From positions 1 to 19,876 of the forward strand of contig DGTR01000002.1 in NCBI GenBank assembly GCA_002394395.1: a DNA stretch of 19,876 nucleotides. Direction: 5' to 3'. A model generated the notes under the pieces. It made no database searches and was not told where the DNA came from. It was given only the letters and a program-made list of their open reading frames with translations. This DNA is from Bacteroidales bacterium UBA4331 (GTDB taxonomy: Bacteria; Bacteroidota; Bacteroidia; Bacteroidales; Paludibacteraceae). How positions within the stretch are numbered: the stretch's first letter is position 1; each line of letters starts with the position of its first letter. This document shows, one piece after another, positions 1-7,588 of the stretch. The position numbers and the translations under genes are program-made.

Positions 1-60
1 AAGTTCTAATCCCTCTCTCACACCCCGCTTGCCTCTCTATTTGAGGGGGTGAGCGGGGAT
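1..60. repeat. C/G-rich hairpin repeat at window edge
   Basis: CCCCGCT (23-29) pairs with AGCGGGG (52-58), and the interior carries CCTCTC and GAGGGGG tracts. The ATCCCTCTC word also occurs at 16709-16717 inside the AroA-GT gene. It may be a dispersed hairpin element or the terminator of an upstream gene outside the window. No T-tract follows the stem, so a classical terminator is not well supported. Confidence 0.5.
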
Positions 61-66
61 GTGATT

Positions 67-124
67 GTTGCAAAAAATGCAACTTGTCGGAAATTCCAAC
101 ATGTTCCAAAATGGAAACAGTTGG
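67..124. promoter_or_regulatory. Cluster of inverted repeats before the RhuM-Fic gene
   Basis: Three inverted repeats lie directly upstream of the start at 130. GTTGCA-aaaaa-TGCAAC (67-83) is perfect, GGAA-a-TTCC (89-97) is perfect, and an interrupted palindrome with arms CCAAC (96-100) and GTTGG (120-124) encloses TGTTCCA and TGGAAACA. Stacked dyads at this position suggest operator sites for autoregulation, as is common for toxin-like genes. No clear TAnnTTTG promoter box was seen here, so the regulatory role is inference. Confidence 0.4.
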
Positions 125-129
125 TATAA

Positions 130-1164
130 ATGCAAAATATGCATCTATACAATATGAACGATAAACCCATCGGAAATAGAGGCGAGATAATTATCTATCG
201 TGCGGAAGACAACACGGTACAACTCGATGTGCGCATGGAGAACGAAACCGTGTGGCTGACAGCTTCGCAGATGGCGATGTTGTTTGATCGAGATGTAAAA
301 ACAATTCGTAAGCATATCAATAATGCTTTGCGTGAAGAATTGGACAAATCCTTGGTTGTCGCAAATTTTGCGTCTACCAAGAAATATGGTCGTAGAGAGG
401 GTTTTACGCAACAGAAAGAAGAAATTATTTATAACCTCGATGTTATAATATCTGTTGGCTACCGCGTTAAGTCTCAACGAGGTGTTCAATTCCGTCAATG
501 GGCAAACAGAATTCTCAAAGACTACCTCGTCAAAGGCTACGCCATCAATGAAAAACTCCGCCGTGAGCAGTTGTCGGATTTGCGGCAGTTGGTTCAGATA
601 GTGGGTCGAACGGTGCAAAGCAAGGCGGTAGAGAGCGCAGATGAGACGCAAGCTATTTTCGATGTCGTTTTGGATTATACGTACGCGCTGGACACGCTCG
701 ATAATTATGATTACGAGCGGCTGACCGTCAAAGAGACTACGCCTGAAGAGCGCTTCCATGCCACATATGAGAATGCCATGCAAACGATTGCTGCGCTGCG
801 TGAGAAGTTCGGCGGTAGCACTTTGTTTGGTAACGAAAAAGACGACTCGTTCAAAAGCAGTATAGGTCAGATTTATCAGACCTTTGGAGGAACGGATTTA
901 TATCCGAGTGTGGAGGAGAAAGCAGCCATGTTGCTGTATTTGGTTACCAAGAACCACTCCTTTTCAGACGGAAACAAACGCATCGCGGCTACGTTGTTCC
1001 TATGGTTCTTGAATAATAACGGCATTCTCTACCGCGAGGATGGCACCAAGCGTATAGCAGATAATACCCTTGTCGCGCTAACCCTCATGATTGCCGAGAG
1101 CCGCACGGAAGAAAAAGACACCATGGTAAAAGTGGTAGTAAATTTGATAAACCAAAAGAACTGA
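130..1164 (+). CDS. RhuM-family protein fused to a Fic/Doc domain
   Basis: The protein has 344 residues. Roughly residues 20-140 match the virulence RhuM family (WLTASQMAMLF, then VISVGYRVKSQRGVQFRQWA). The C-terminal part is a Fic/Doc domain with the motif HSFSDGNKR at residues 276-284. Fic domains transfer AMP or other nucleotide moieties to proteins; Doc toxins with a K in this motif phosphorylate EF-Tu. The K283 here makes the motif more Doc-like than AMPylator-like (HxFxxGNGR). No separate antitoxin gene is visible next to it, so the RhuM part may control or target the Fic domain (inference). The ATG at 130 was chosen as the first in frame; ATGs at 139 and 154 are also possible because conserved residues begin only near residue 18. 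It appears monocistronic, with inverted repeats just upstream. Confidence 0.85.
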   Translation: MQNMHLYNMNDKPIGNRGEIIIYRAEDNTVQLDVRMENETVWLTASQMAMLFDRDVKTIRKHINNALREELDKSLVVANFASTKKYGRREGFTQQKEEIIYNLDVIISVGYRVKSQRGVQFRQWANRILKDYLVKGYAINEKLRREQLSDLRQLVQIVGRTVQSKAVESADETQAIFDVVLDYTYALDTLDNYDYERLTVKETTPEERFHATYENAMQTIAALREKFGGSTLFGNEKDDSFKSSIGQIYQTFGGTDLYPSVEEKAAMLLYLVTKNHSFSDGNKRIAATLFLWFLNNNGILYREDGTKRIADNTLVALTLMIAESRTEEKDTMVKVVVNLINQKN

Positions 1165-1224
1165 AAGTATAATATTGTAACACAAGATATTTTTTTGATT
1201 AATGAATAAAACAAATAATAATCT

Positions 1225-2658
1225 ATGAAAAAATCAATCTTTCCTTTAATCATTTTGGCATGTGTGATGAGTGCTCAGGCATATGATTTCAAAGTTGCTA
1301 ATGATGATGGTTGTGAAATAGCTTATAATATCAATAGTGATGGGACAACTATATCTGTGACATATACTGATAAAGGAACCAAGAGACATCTGTCGAACTA
1401 TGCGGATTTCCTTTGTGATACAATGCGTATTCCTGAGCACGTAATCTATGACAACCGACAATATACCGTTACCGGCTTGGACTCAATGTGTTTTAGATAC
1501 ATCAATCAGAATATTCACACGCTGGAATTACCCGCAACAATTGATTCTATCGTTTTCTATGAAGAGGTCGGCATAGATCATTATGCAGATGCAAGTGCTT
1601 TTTACGGGAATAGTTTCCGGTCAATTATAATGGCGGAAAATAATCCTAAATATACCACGGAAGCCGGTATTTTGTATACGAAGGACAAAAGTGTACTGCT
1701 TGCGTATCCTGCCGGCAATCTCCGCGATTCTGTTTATATTAAAGAAGGAGTAGTCATGTTAGGTCATGGAGCTTTGGTTTGGGCCCGTAATATACGGTAT
1801 CTTGAATTACCGTTATCTCTGAAAGAGTTAGGAGAAGAATCTCTATCTGAAGAGGACTCTCTAGTACATTTAATCATTAAAGATAGCGTAGAGCGGATTG
1901 GTGATTGGGCCTTGGGTTGTAAGAGGTTAACACATCTGACACTTGGCAGTGGAGTCAAATCGGTAGGAGTGGACTTTTTTGTTCCCTTACACAGATTAAA
2001 TGTTGACATATATTCAAGAGCTATCAACCCTCCTCTAATCTATAATCTGAAAAGTAATACGCCTTTCTTGAGTTCCTGCCATGTTGACAGAACAAATATT
2101 TATGTACCTGCTCAAAGTTTGAATGCTTACCGACAAGCGGACGGCTGGAATCGTTTTACGAATATCCTCCCTATCGAGCCGCCTGTAGTAACCGGTTTGG
2201 ATAATGTCCAAGTCTCGTGGGTACAAAATTTCTCTGCAACAGGCTATGTCTGGACACTCTATACGGACGAGGCGCACACGCAGCGGTATATGACGCTTAC
2301 CTTTGATGCAAACGGACATTTGACAGGTATTGACTTGGCGGGGAATCAAACTCCAGCACGTGTACCGGCTTTGTATGAAGAGGACGAAGAAGAATCAACG
2401 CAATTCGCAGAGTATTACTCGTTTACGATTACAGGTCTCTCTGCGAACACAACCTATTATTTCGTCCGCCAGAGCCTGAACGGCACAGATATTATTGACG
2501 AGGAAAACGGTACATTTGCGACTCAATCGAGTGCTACGGCTATAGAGAACATCAACAATGCCTCTGCTCCCACAAAAGTCATCAGCAACGGTAATGTGTT
2601 GATTAAACAAGGAGATAAAACCTATACTCTCCAAGGTCAAGCGGTAAAAATAGAATGA
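1225..2658 (+). CDS. Secreted LRR-like (BspA-type) protein with FnIII-like domain
   Basis: The protein has 477 residues and starts with a signal peptide (MKKSIFPLIILACVMSAQAY), so it is exported. Residues about 70-265 carry irregular leucine-rich segments such as HTLELPATIDSI, YLELPLSLKELGEESL and HLTLGSGVKSVG, resembling BspA-type LRR_5 repeats, which usually mediate binding to host or other surfaces. Residues about 315-430 look like a fibronectin-III-like unit (VSWVQNFSATGY, then FTITGLSANTTYYFVRQSL). The tail GNVLIKQGDKTYTLQGQ resembles short C-terminal tails of exported Bacteroidales proteins, possibly a type IX secretion signal variant. The coding sequence is more AT-rich than the downstream operon. 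The stop overlaps the start of the next gene. Ligand unknown. Confidence 0.75.
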   Translation: MKKSIFPLIILACVMSAQAYDFKVANDDGCEIAYNINSDGTTISVTYTDKGTKRHLSNYADFLCDTMRIPEHVIYDNRQYTVTGLDSMCFRYINQNIHTLELPATIDSIVFYEEVGIDHYADASAFYGNSFRSIIMAENNPKYTTEAGILYTKDKSVLLAYPAGNLRDSVYIKEGVVMLGHGALVWARNIRYLELPLSLKELGEESLSEEDSLVHLIIKDSVERIGDWALGCKRLTHLTLGSGVKSVGVDFFVPLHRLNVDIYSRAINPPLIYNLKSNTPFLSSCHVDRTNIYVPAQSLNAYRQADGWNRFTNILPIEPPVVTGLDNVQVSWVQNFSATGYVWTLYTDEAHTQRYMTLTFDANGHLTGIDLAGNQTPARVPALYEEDEEESTQFAEYYSFTITGLSANTTYYFVRQSLNGTDIIDEENGTFATQSSATAIENINNASAPTKVISNGNVLIKQGDKTYTLQGQAVKIE

Positions 2659-3020
2659 AAGCGAAGTGGGTGAATATAGTGGATAGCTTGCAGGGGAATG
2701 TGGATCAAAGGCACTATGCACGGCGGATTCCCGGAAATGGGGAATACGGGGCGGTGTGTGCGAAGCCGGAGTTGAGCAAGAAGACAAAGAAAGCAAAGGC
2801 GGAGCACCCGACGGCAAAAGCCTTTGCGGAACTGATGGCAGAGACAAAGGCTATCATGCATGATCCGGAGCGTAAGGCGGAATGGCAGGCACGATATGAG
2901 GAGGCTGTGCGGAAGGCTAGGAAATATAACAAGCCGATTCAAGGACGGCTGTACGATTATATCAAGCATGAGTTGAGCGAGGAGAGAAAGCAGGAGGAAA
3001 GTAACACGAACAACGGATAA
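2655..3020 (+). CDS. Small conserved hypothetical protein
   Basis: A basic protein of 121 residues, predicted cytoplasmic, without signal peptide or membrane segment. The opening KWVNIVDSLQGNVDQRHYAR and the KKAKAEHPTAKAFAELM segment look like a conserved Bacteroidales family that I recall without a known function. The middle (about 60-95) is rich in K, E, R and A and probably helical. Its ATG overlaps the TGA of the LRR gene (ATGA), which suggests translational coupling, and the conserved start makes this initiation site convincing. There are no recognisable catalytic motifs. The last 15 residues are low-complexity and probably disordered. Confidence 0.7.
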   Translation: MKAKWVNIVDSLQGNVDQRHYARRIPGNGEYGAVCAKPELSKKTKKAKAEHPTAKAFAELMAETKAIMHDPERKAEWQARYEEAVRKARKYNKPIQGRLYDYIKHELSEERKQEESNTNNG

Positions 3021-3060
3021 TTGCGGTATTCTCCCGCAGATGTTACGGTGACGTCATAGT

Positions 3061-3104
3061 GAGCACCCGATGAGCATCCGATGAGCACCCGATCAGCATC
3101 CGAT
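3061..3104. repeat. Tandem array of four 11-base units
   Basis: Four units run end to end: GAGCACCCGAT, GAGCATCCGAT, GAGCACCCGAT, CAGCATCCGAT. Units 1 and 3 are identical. The array is exactly 44 bases long, as are the arrays at 10439-10482 and 17221-17264. Confidence 0.9.
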
Positions 3105-3159
3105 GGAGACTAATGGAAGACAGGTGGATGGAAGGGAGAAGAGGGAAACGAAGGGAGAC

Positions 3160-3320
3160 CGAGATATCGACAGATCGAGATATCGATATATCGAAGGGGA
3201 TTTGATAGAGGAAGCGGGAAAGCAAAAGGGAAACAGAGGGGATGAGAGAAATCCGATATATCGAACAGGGGGAATAAACCGAGATATCGAAATATCGAGA
3301 AACCGATATATCGAAGGGGA
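3160..3320. repeat. Two 41-base ATATCGA repeat elements
   Basis: Copy one (3160-3200) and copy two (3280-3320) align without gaps with 37 of 41 matches by eye. Both begin CGAGATATCGA and end CCGATATATCGAAGGGGA or TCGATATATCGAAGGGGA. A partial copy, CCGATATATCGAA, sits between them at 3253-3265. The words are built from the palindromes GATATC, TCGA and ATAT, so the elements can fold in many ways. Related copies follow at 4120-4155 and 6064-6100. Confidence 0.9.
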
Positions 3321-3375
3321 AAAAAAAGAGAATAAAGCAAACAATAAATAATAAACAATATTATAAAACAATACT

Positions 3376-4116
3376 ATGCTGAAGATACGGCGATTTGGAT
3401 ATTTTTGGTTGAATACTTGGGTGGTGGCGAATGTTATTCAATTGGCGACACAGGAGTTTTGCAAGAAATTTCTGAACTTGAAGAATGACCCGTGCGGAAG
3501 ACAATTCGACCAAATGACACAGGCTGCACGTTCGGGTGTGGCGAACATCGCCGAAGGCAACTCGCGGCATTCGACCTCCAAAGAGACGGAGATGAAATTG
3601 ACCGATGTGGCGCGCGCCAGCATAGCTGAGTTGATGAGCGATTATGCCAATTGGTTGATGCAAGCGGAGCAGATACCATGGTCGGACAAATCGGAGGCAT
3701 ACAAACGTGTGTATAACATTCCGTTTGATCCGCCGGAGTATACGGATGATGTGATGCACGAGAGTAGCGCGCATATATTGAAACAGAAGCATAAGTTCGA
3801 TGAGTGGTTGGAGACGGAGGATTCGGTAGTGGCGGCAAATTGTGTGCTCATCTTGTGTAACAGGTTGATTATGATGATTCAGAAGCAGATAGAGATGCTA
3901 TTAGGAGATTTTAAGGAAGAAGGAGGTTTTACAGAGGCGCTTACGGCAGAGCGGTTGCAGCACAGGGCGGAGAAGAGTGCCGAAGAGAACGCGCCGATAT
4001 GTCCTGAATGCGGGAAGCCGATGATCAAACGGGTTGCGAAGAAAGGGGTTAATTCCGGAAAAGAGTTCTGGAGTTGCAGTGGTTATCCGGAGTGCCGGGG
4101 GACGAGGAAGATATAA
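3376..4116 (+). CDS. Four-helix-bundle protein with C4 zinc finger suffix
   Basis: The protein has 246 residues. Residues about 20-185 match the four helix bundle (23S rRNA intervening-sequence-type) family, with the signature DQMTQAARSGVANIAEGNSR followed by TSKETEMKLTDVARASIAEL. The C-terminus (about 208-246) has a topoisomerase-type zinc finger: CPECGKPM, then a basic stretch, then WSCSGYPEC. This arrangement fits the 'four helix bundle suffix domain' proteins I know from Bacteroidota. The molecular role of the family is not established; the finger suggests nucleic-acid binding. The ATG at 3376 gives a full bundle. The gene is bracketed by similar leader-like sequences with ATATCGA elements (3280-3320 and 4120-4155), which makes it look like a cassette placed upstream of the hexuronate operon. 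Confidence 0.85.
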   Translation: MLKIRRFGYFWLNTWVVANVIQLATQEFCKKFLNLKNDPCGRQFDQMTQAARSGVANIAEGNSRHSTSKETEMKLTDVARASIAELMSDYANWLMQAEQIPWSDKSEAYKRVYNIPFDPPEYTDDVMHESSAHILKQKHKFDEWLETEDSVVAANCVLILCNRLIMMIQKQIEMLLGDFKEEGGFTEALTAERLQHRAEKSAEENAPICPECGKPMIKRVAKKGVNSGKEFWSCSGYPECRGTRKI

Positions 4117-4119
4117 AAC

Positions 4120-4155
4120 CGAGATATCGACATATCGAAATATCGAGATATCGAA
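4120..4155. repeat. ATATCGA repeat element
   Basis: The sequence reads CGAGATATCGACATATCGAA and continues with ATATCGAGATATCGAA. It begins 3 bases after the stop of the four-helix-bundle gene. The A-rich stretch that follows (GAGAATAAAAAAGC, then CAATATTAAC) resembles the stretch after the 3280-3320 copy, so about 80 bases on each side of the gene are alike. Confidence 0.85.
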
Positions 4156-4217
4156 AGAGAATAAAAAAGCAAAACAATAATTAACAACAATATTAACCAA
4201 TTTAATTCATTTAACCT

Positions 4218-5243
4218 ATGGCTAAAATTATTACATTGGGCGAGATTATGCTCCGCCTGAGTCCTGAAGGACAAGATCGTTTCATTCAGTCTGATCATTT
4301 CCGTATCATCCCCGGTGGTGGTGAGGCTAACGTGGCTATTTCGTGTGCCAACTACGGCCACGAGGCTTATTTCGTTACCAAACTGCCGAAGCACGAGATC
4401 GGTCAGATTGCCGTTAACTCGCTGCGTCGCTATGGCGTGAACACCGAGTACATCGTTCGTGGCGGCGACCGCGTAGGTCTGTATTACTGCGAGACAGGTG
4501 CTTCGATGCGTCCGTCGAAGGTCATCTACGACCGTGCACACAGCGCTATCGCTGAGGCTGATCCGAAGGATTTTGACTTCGACAAGATCATGGAAGGTGC
4601 AGCATGGTTCCACTGGAGCGGCATCACTCCGGCTATCTCGGACAAGGCTGCTGAGATCACCAAGCTCGCTTGCGAGGCTGCCAAGCGTCACGGCGTAACC
4701 GTTTCGGTGGACCTGAACTTCCGTAAGAAACTGTGGACCAGCGAGAAAGCTATCTCTATCATGCGTCCGCTGATGAAGTACGTCGATGTATGTATCGGAA
4801 ACGAGGAAGATGCAGAGCTGTGTCTCGGCTTCAAGCCCGATGCAGATGTAGAAGGCGGTGAGACCAATGCCGAGGGTTACAAGGGCATCTTCGAACAGAT
4901 GATGAAAGAGTTCGGCTTCAAGTACGTTGTTTCGACGCTGCGCGAGAGCTACAGCGCTACCTTCAACGGCTGGAAAGCTATGATCTACAACGGCAAGGAG
5001 TTCTACCAGAGCAAGCGCTACGAGATCAACCCGATCATCGACCGCGTGGGCGGTGGTGACAGCTTCTCAGGCGGTCTGATCCACGGTATGCTCAAATACC
5101 CGGACAACCAAGGTCAGGCTCTCGAGTTCGCAGTAGCTGCAAGTGCATTGAAGCACACCATCAACGGCGACTACAACCTCGTAAGCGAGGATGAGGTTCT
5201 GAGCCTTGCAGGTGGTAACGCTAACGGACGAGTACAACGCTAA
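4218..5243 (+). CDS. kdgK: 2-keto-3-deoxygluconate kinase (PfkB family)
   Basis: A PfkB-type sugar kinase of 341 residues, a usual length for KDG kinases. It has the N-terminal substrate signature PGGGEANVAISCANYG and the C-terminal DRVGGGDSFSGGLIHG, where D281 is the expected catalytic base. KDG kinase converts 2-keto-3-deoxygluconate and ATP to KDPG in the cytoplasm. Substrate assignment rests on context: the next gene is the KDPG aldolase and the one after is a hexuronate-type transporter. The start ATG at 4218 follows an A/T-rich leader with an ATATCGA element. No TAnnTTTG promoter was clear. Codons are strongly C- or G-ending compared with the genes at 130-2658, which fits higher expression. 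Fructokinase is the main alternative and is less likely here. Confidence 0.88.
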   Translation: MAKIITLGEIMLRLSPEGQDRFIQSDHFRIIPGGGEANVAISCANYGHEAYFVTKLPKHEIGQIAVNSLRRYGVNTEYIVRGGDRVGLYYCETGASMRPSKVIYDRAHSAIAEADPKDFDFDKIMEGAAWFHWSGITPAISDKAAEITKLACEAAKRHGVTVSVDLNFRKKLWTSEKAISIMRPLMKYVDVCIGNEEDAELCLGFKPDADVEGGETNAEGYKGIFEQMMKEFGFKYVVSTLRESYSATFNGWKAMIYNGKEFYQSKRYEINPIIDRVGGGDSFSGGLIHGMLKYPDNQGQALEFAVAASALKHTINGDYNLVSEDEVLSLAGGNANGRVQR

Positions 5244-5248
5244 AGTGG

Positions 5249-5391
5249 AAGTACCATTTGGTCATTTACCATGTACCATTTATTGGTTCATTTGGCTATT
5301 TAGCCATTTGGCACAATAGATGATACAATGGTAAAATGACTAAATGACCAAATAAATGACCAAATCGTAAATGACTAAATCGTAAATGATT
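5249..5391. repeat. Self-complementary repeat block between kdgK and eda
   Basis: The left half carries AAGTACCATTTGGTCATTTA, CCATTTATTGG and GGCTATTTAGCCATTTGG. The right half carries the complementary words, in 15-base steps: TAAATGACCAAA, TAAATGACCAAATCG, TAAATGACTAAATCG. CATTTGGTCATTTA and TAAATGACCAAATG-type words can pair across the block, so the kdgK-eda transcript should fold here. The same words occur inside aroC (9741-9773), the glycosyltransferase (11959-11992) and at the AroA start (16255-16306). Confidence 0.88.
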
Positions 5392-5393
5392 TT

Positions 5394-6062
5394 ATGGCAA
5401 AGTTTGATAAATTTCAGGTGATGGCGAAGATTGCCGCTGCACCGATGGTTCCTGTGTTCTATCACAAGGACGTGGAAGTTTGTAAGAACGTGATTAAGGC
5501 TTGCTACGAAGGCGGCGTACGTGCGTTCGAGTTCACCAACCGCGGCGATTTCGCGCACGAGGTATTCGGCGAACTGAGCAAGTGGGTATCTAAAGAGTGC
5601 CCGGAACTGGCTCTCGGTATCGGTAGCGTTGTTGACGCTCCGACGGCGGCTTTGTACTTGCAGTTAGGCGCTAACTTCGTGGTTGGTCCGTTGTTCAACA
5701 AAGATATCGCAGTGGTCTGCAACCGTCGTTGCGTGACGTACTGTCCGGGTTGCTTGACACCGAGCGAGATCGGTGCAGCTCAGGAGGTGGGCTGCGACTT
5801 TACGAAAGTGTTCCCGGGCGACGTAGTAGGTCCGAACCTCGTGAAGGGTCTGATGGCTCCGATGCCGTGGTCGAAGATCATGGTTACCGGCGGTGTGGCT
5901 CCGGAGAAAGAGAACCTGGAGAAATGGTTCGCCGCAGGTGTTTACTGCGTTGGTATGGGCAGCAAACTCTTCCCGAGCGACAAGGTAAAAGCCGGCGACT
6001 GGAAGTACGTAACGGAGAAATGCCGCGAATGTTTCGAGATCATTGCTAATTGTAAAAAATAA
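5394..6062 (+). CDS. eda: KDPG / KHG aldolase
   Basis: A class I aldolase of 222 residues that cleaves KDPG to pyruvate and glyceraldehyde 3-phosphate in the cytoplasm; family members often also cleave 4-hydroxy-2-oxoglutarate. The Schiff-base lysine is K138 in the motif FTKVFPG. The substrate motif EFTNRGD contains the expected catalytic glutamate, and CPGCLTPSEIGAA is the usual proline-glycine loop. GGVAPEKENLEKWFAAG and VGMGSKLF form the phosphate site. Length is normal for the family. The ATG at 5394 immediately follows the repeat block and is preceded by GATTTT, without a Shine-Dalgarno sequence. It follows the KDG kinase and precedes the transporter, completing the lower hexuronate route. 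Confidence 0.92.
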   Translation: MAKFDKFQVMAKIAAAPMVPVFYHKDVEVCKNVIKACYEGGVRAFEFTNRGDFAHEVFGELSKWVSKECPELALGIGSVVDAPTAALYLQLGANFVVGPLFNKDIAVVCNRRCVTYCPGCLTPSEIGAAQEVGCDFTKVFPGDVVGPNLVKGLMAPMPWSKIMVTGGVAPEKENLEKWFAAGVYCVGMGSKLFPSDKVKAGDWKYVTEKCRECFEIIANCKK

Positions 6063-6063
6063 T

Positions 6064-6100
6064 CCGATATATCGAGAAATCGAGATATCGAAATATCGAA
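6064..6100. repeat. ATATCGA repeat element between eda and transporter
   Basis: The words CCGATATATCGAGAAATCGA and GATATCGAAATATCGAA run from just after the eda stop to 20 bases before the transporter start. This is the fourth substantial copy of the element around the hexuronate operon. It lies inside the presumed transcript. Confidence 0.85.
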
Positions 6101-6120
6101 TCTATTAATGGAAAACAAAA

Positions 6121-7572
6121 ATGAATGACGTTAAAAAAGCAGTCATGACCAACTGGCGTTGGGTCATGTGTGCGATGCTTTTCTTCGCCACTACGGTTAA
6201 CTACATGGACCGTCAGGTTCTGTCGTTGACCTTCAAAGAGTTTATTCAGCCTGAGTTCCATTGGACCGATGCCGATTATGGAAAAATCACGGGCGTCTTC
6301 TCCATTGCGTACGCTATCTTCTGCCTTTTTGCCGGAAAGTTCATCGACTGGATGGGTACGAAAAAAGGTTACCTGATCGCTATCGTTGTATGGTCGTTGG
6401 GTGCCGTTCTGCACGCAGGTTGTGGCTGGGTAACGGAGAATATCGTTGGTGTGGCTGACAAAGCAGCTCTGTTGGAGGCAACAGGCGCTCTCGCAAGTAG
6501 TATTTCTATGGTCAGTGTGTGGCTGTTCCTTGCCTGCCGTCTGATCTTAGGTCTCGGAGAAGCGGGTAACTTCCCTGCTGCTATTAAGGTGACCGCAGAG
6601 TATTTCCCGAAGAAAGACCGTGCGTTCGCTACCGCTCTGTTTAACGCAGGTGCGTCGGTGGGTGCGTTAGCAGCTCCGGCAACTATTCCTCTGCTGGCAA
6701 AGAACCTTGGTTGGGAGTGGGCGTTTATCATCATTGGTGCGTTGGGCTTCCTCTGGGCAGGTATCTGGATCTTTGTCTATGACAAACCGGAAGAGTCCGC
6801 TCATGTAAACGAGGCTGAGCTCGATTACATCCACCAGGACGAGGCTGAAGAGCCAAAAGCCAAGAGCCAAGAGCCAAAAGAGGAGAAACAGATGTCGTTT
6901 GGTGAGGCATTCAAGCACAAACAGACTTGGTCGTTTGCGTTTGGTAAGTTCATGACCGACGGCGTTTGGTGGTTCTTCTTGTTCTGGGCTCCGGCTTATT
7001 TCCAAGATCAGTTTGGTATCAAGGCTTCTGATCCGCAAGGTATCGCATTGATCTTCACGCTGTACGCTATCGTAACGGTCGTTTCGTTGTTTGGTGGATA
7101 CCTGCCGAAGATCTTCGTGGAGAAGAAAGGCATGGAGCCGTACGCAGGCCGTATGCGCGCAATGTTGATCTTTGCGTTCTTCCCGATCTTTGCATTGTTC
7201 GCACAGCCGCTCGGTGGTATTTACGGTCCTTGGGCTGTAGCTATCATCATCGGTATCGTGGGGGCCGCTCACCAGAGCTGGAGCGCGAATATCTTCTCCA
7301 CTACGGGTGACATGTTCCCGAAGAGTGCCGTAGCTACCATCACCGGTATCGGTGCGATGGCAGGCGGTATCGGTTCTTACCTCATCAACCGCGGTTCGGG
7401 TCTACTCTTCACGTATGCAGAGAAACAAGGTGACTTGTTTGCTTTCTTCGGCTTCACCGGCAAACCGGCAGCGTACATGATCGTTTTCTGTATCTGCGCG
7501 GTAGCTTATCTCATCGGCTGGAGTGTTATGAAGATGCTGGTACCGAAATACAAACCGGTAGTGGTAGAGTAA
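6121..7572 (+). CDS. exuT: MFS hexuronate transporter, ExuT-like (ACS family)
   Basis: An inner-membrane MFS transporter of 483 residues with about 12 hydrophobic segments. The opening WVMCAMLFFATTVNYMDRQV is typical of the anion:cation symporter family that includes E. coli ExuT. Further landmarks are CRLILGLGEAGNFPAAIK (the helix 4 signature) and GGYLPKIFVEKKG after helix 8. It probably imports glucuronate or galacturonate with protons, matching kdgK and eda upstream. The central cytoplasmic loop (residues about 235-260) is lengthened by a 4 x 7-base repeat encoding EEPKAKSQEPKEEKQ. No uxuA/uxaC-type isomerase or dehydratase genes are in the window, so the upper pathway must be elsewhere. 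Exact substrate not proven. Confidence 0.85.
   Translation: MNDVKKAVMTNWRWVMCAMLFFATTVNYMDRQVLSLTFKEFIQPEFHWTDADYGKITGVFSIAYAIFCLFAGKFIDWMGTKKGYLIAIVVWSLGAVLHAGCGWVTENIVGVADKAALLEATGALASSISMVSVWLFLACRLILGLGEAGNFPAAIKVTAEYFPKKDRAFATALFNAGASVGALAAPATIPLLAKNLGWEWAFIIIGALGFLWAGIWIFVYDKPEESAHVNEAELDYIHQDEAEEPKAKSQEPKEEKQMSFGEAFKHKQTWSFAFGKFMTDGVWWFFLFWAPAYFQDQFGIKASDPQGIALIFTLYAIVTVVSLFGGYLPKIFVEKKGMEPYAGRMRAMLIFAFFPIFALFAQPLGGIYGPWAVAIIIGIVGAAHQSWSANIFSTTGDMFPKSAVATITGIGAMAGGIGSYLINRGSGLLFTYAEKQGDLFAFFGFTGKPAAYMIVFCICAVAYLIGWSVMKMLVPKYKPVVVE
6851..6878 (+). repeat. In-gene 4 x 7-base repeat in transporter loop
   Basis: Four units: AGCCAAA, AGCCAAG, AGCCAAG, AGCCAAA. The array has 28 bases and is read in frame as part of the charged central loop of the transporter. 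Because 7 is not a multiple of 3, the array uses all three frames and yields a K/S/E/P-rich, presumably flexible segment. Confidence 0.9.
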
Positions 7573-7588
7573 AAAATCGTTAAGGCGT

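Larger units (their letters stand above)
3021..3375. other. Gene-free, repeat-rich intergenic region
   Basis: No convincing gene lies in these 355 bases. An 82-codon open frame (3103-3351) reads through the repeats but has a composition dominated by R, D, E, I and Y from the repeat words and is not credible. The region holds a 44-base array of 11-mers, then purine-rich sequence, then two copies of a 41-base ATATCGA element separated by 79 bases, then an A-rich leader before the next gene. Confidence 0.75.

Noticed and set aside
1165..1224. Promoter before the LRR gene
   Set aside because: TATTTTTTTG near 1189 resembles TAnnTTTG but has extra T residues, and no TTTG was found at the proper distance.
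3103..3351. 82-codon open frame through the repeat-rich intergenic region
   Set aside because: Its residues (RDIDRSRYRYIEG and similar) simply spell the ATATCGA words; several frames on both strands are open there.
3160..6100. Insertion sequence or MITE
   Set aside because: No transposase, no terminal inverted repeats bounding a unit and no target-site duplication could be seen around the ATATCGA elements.
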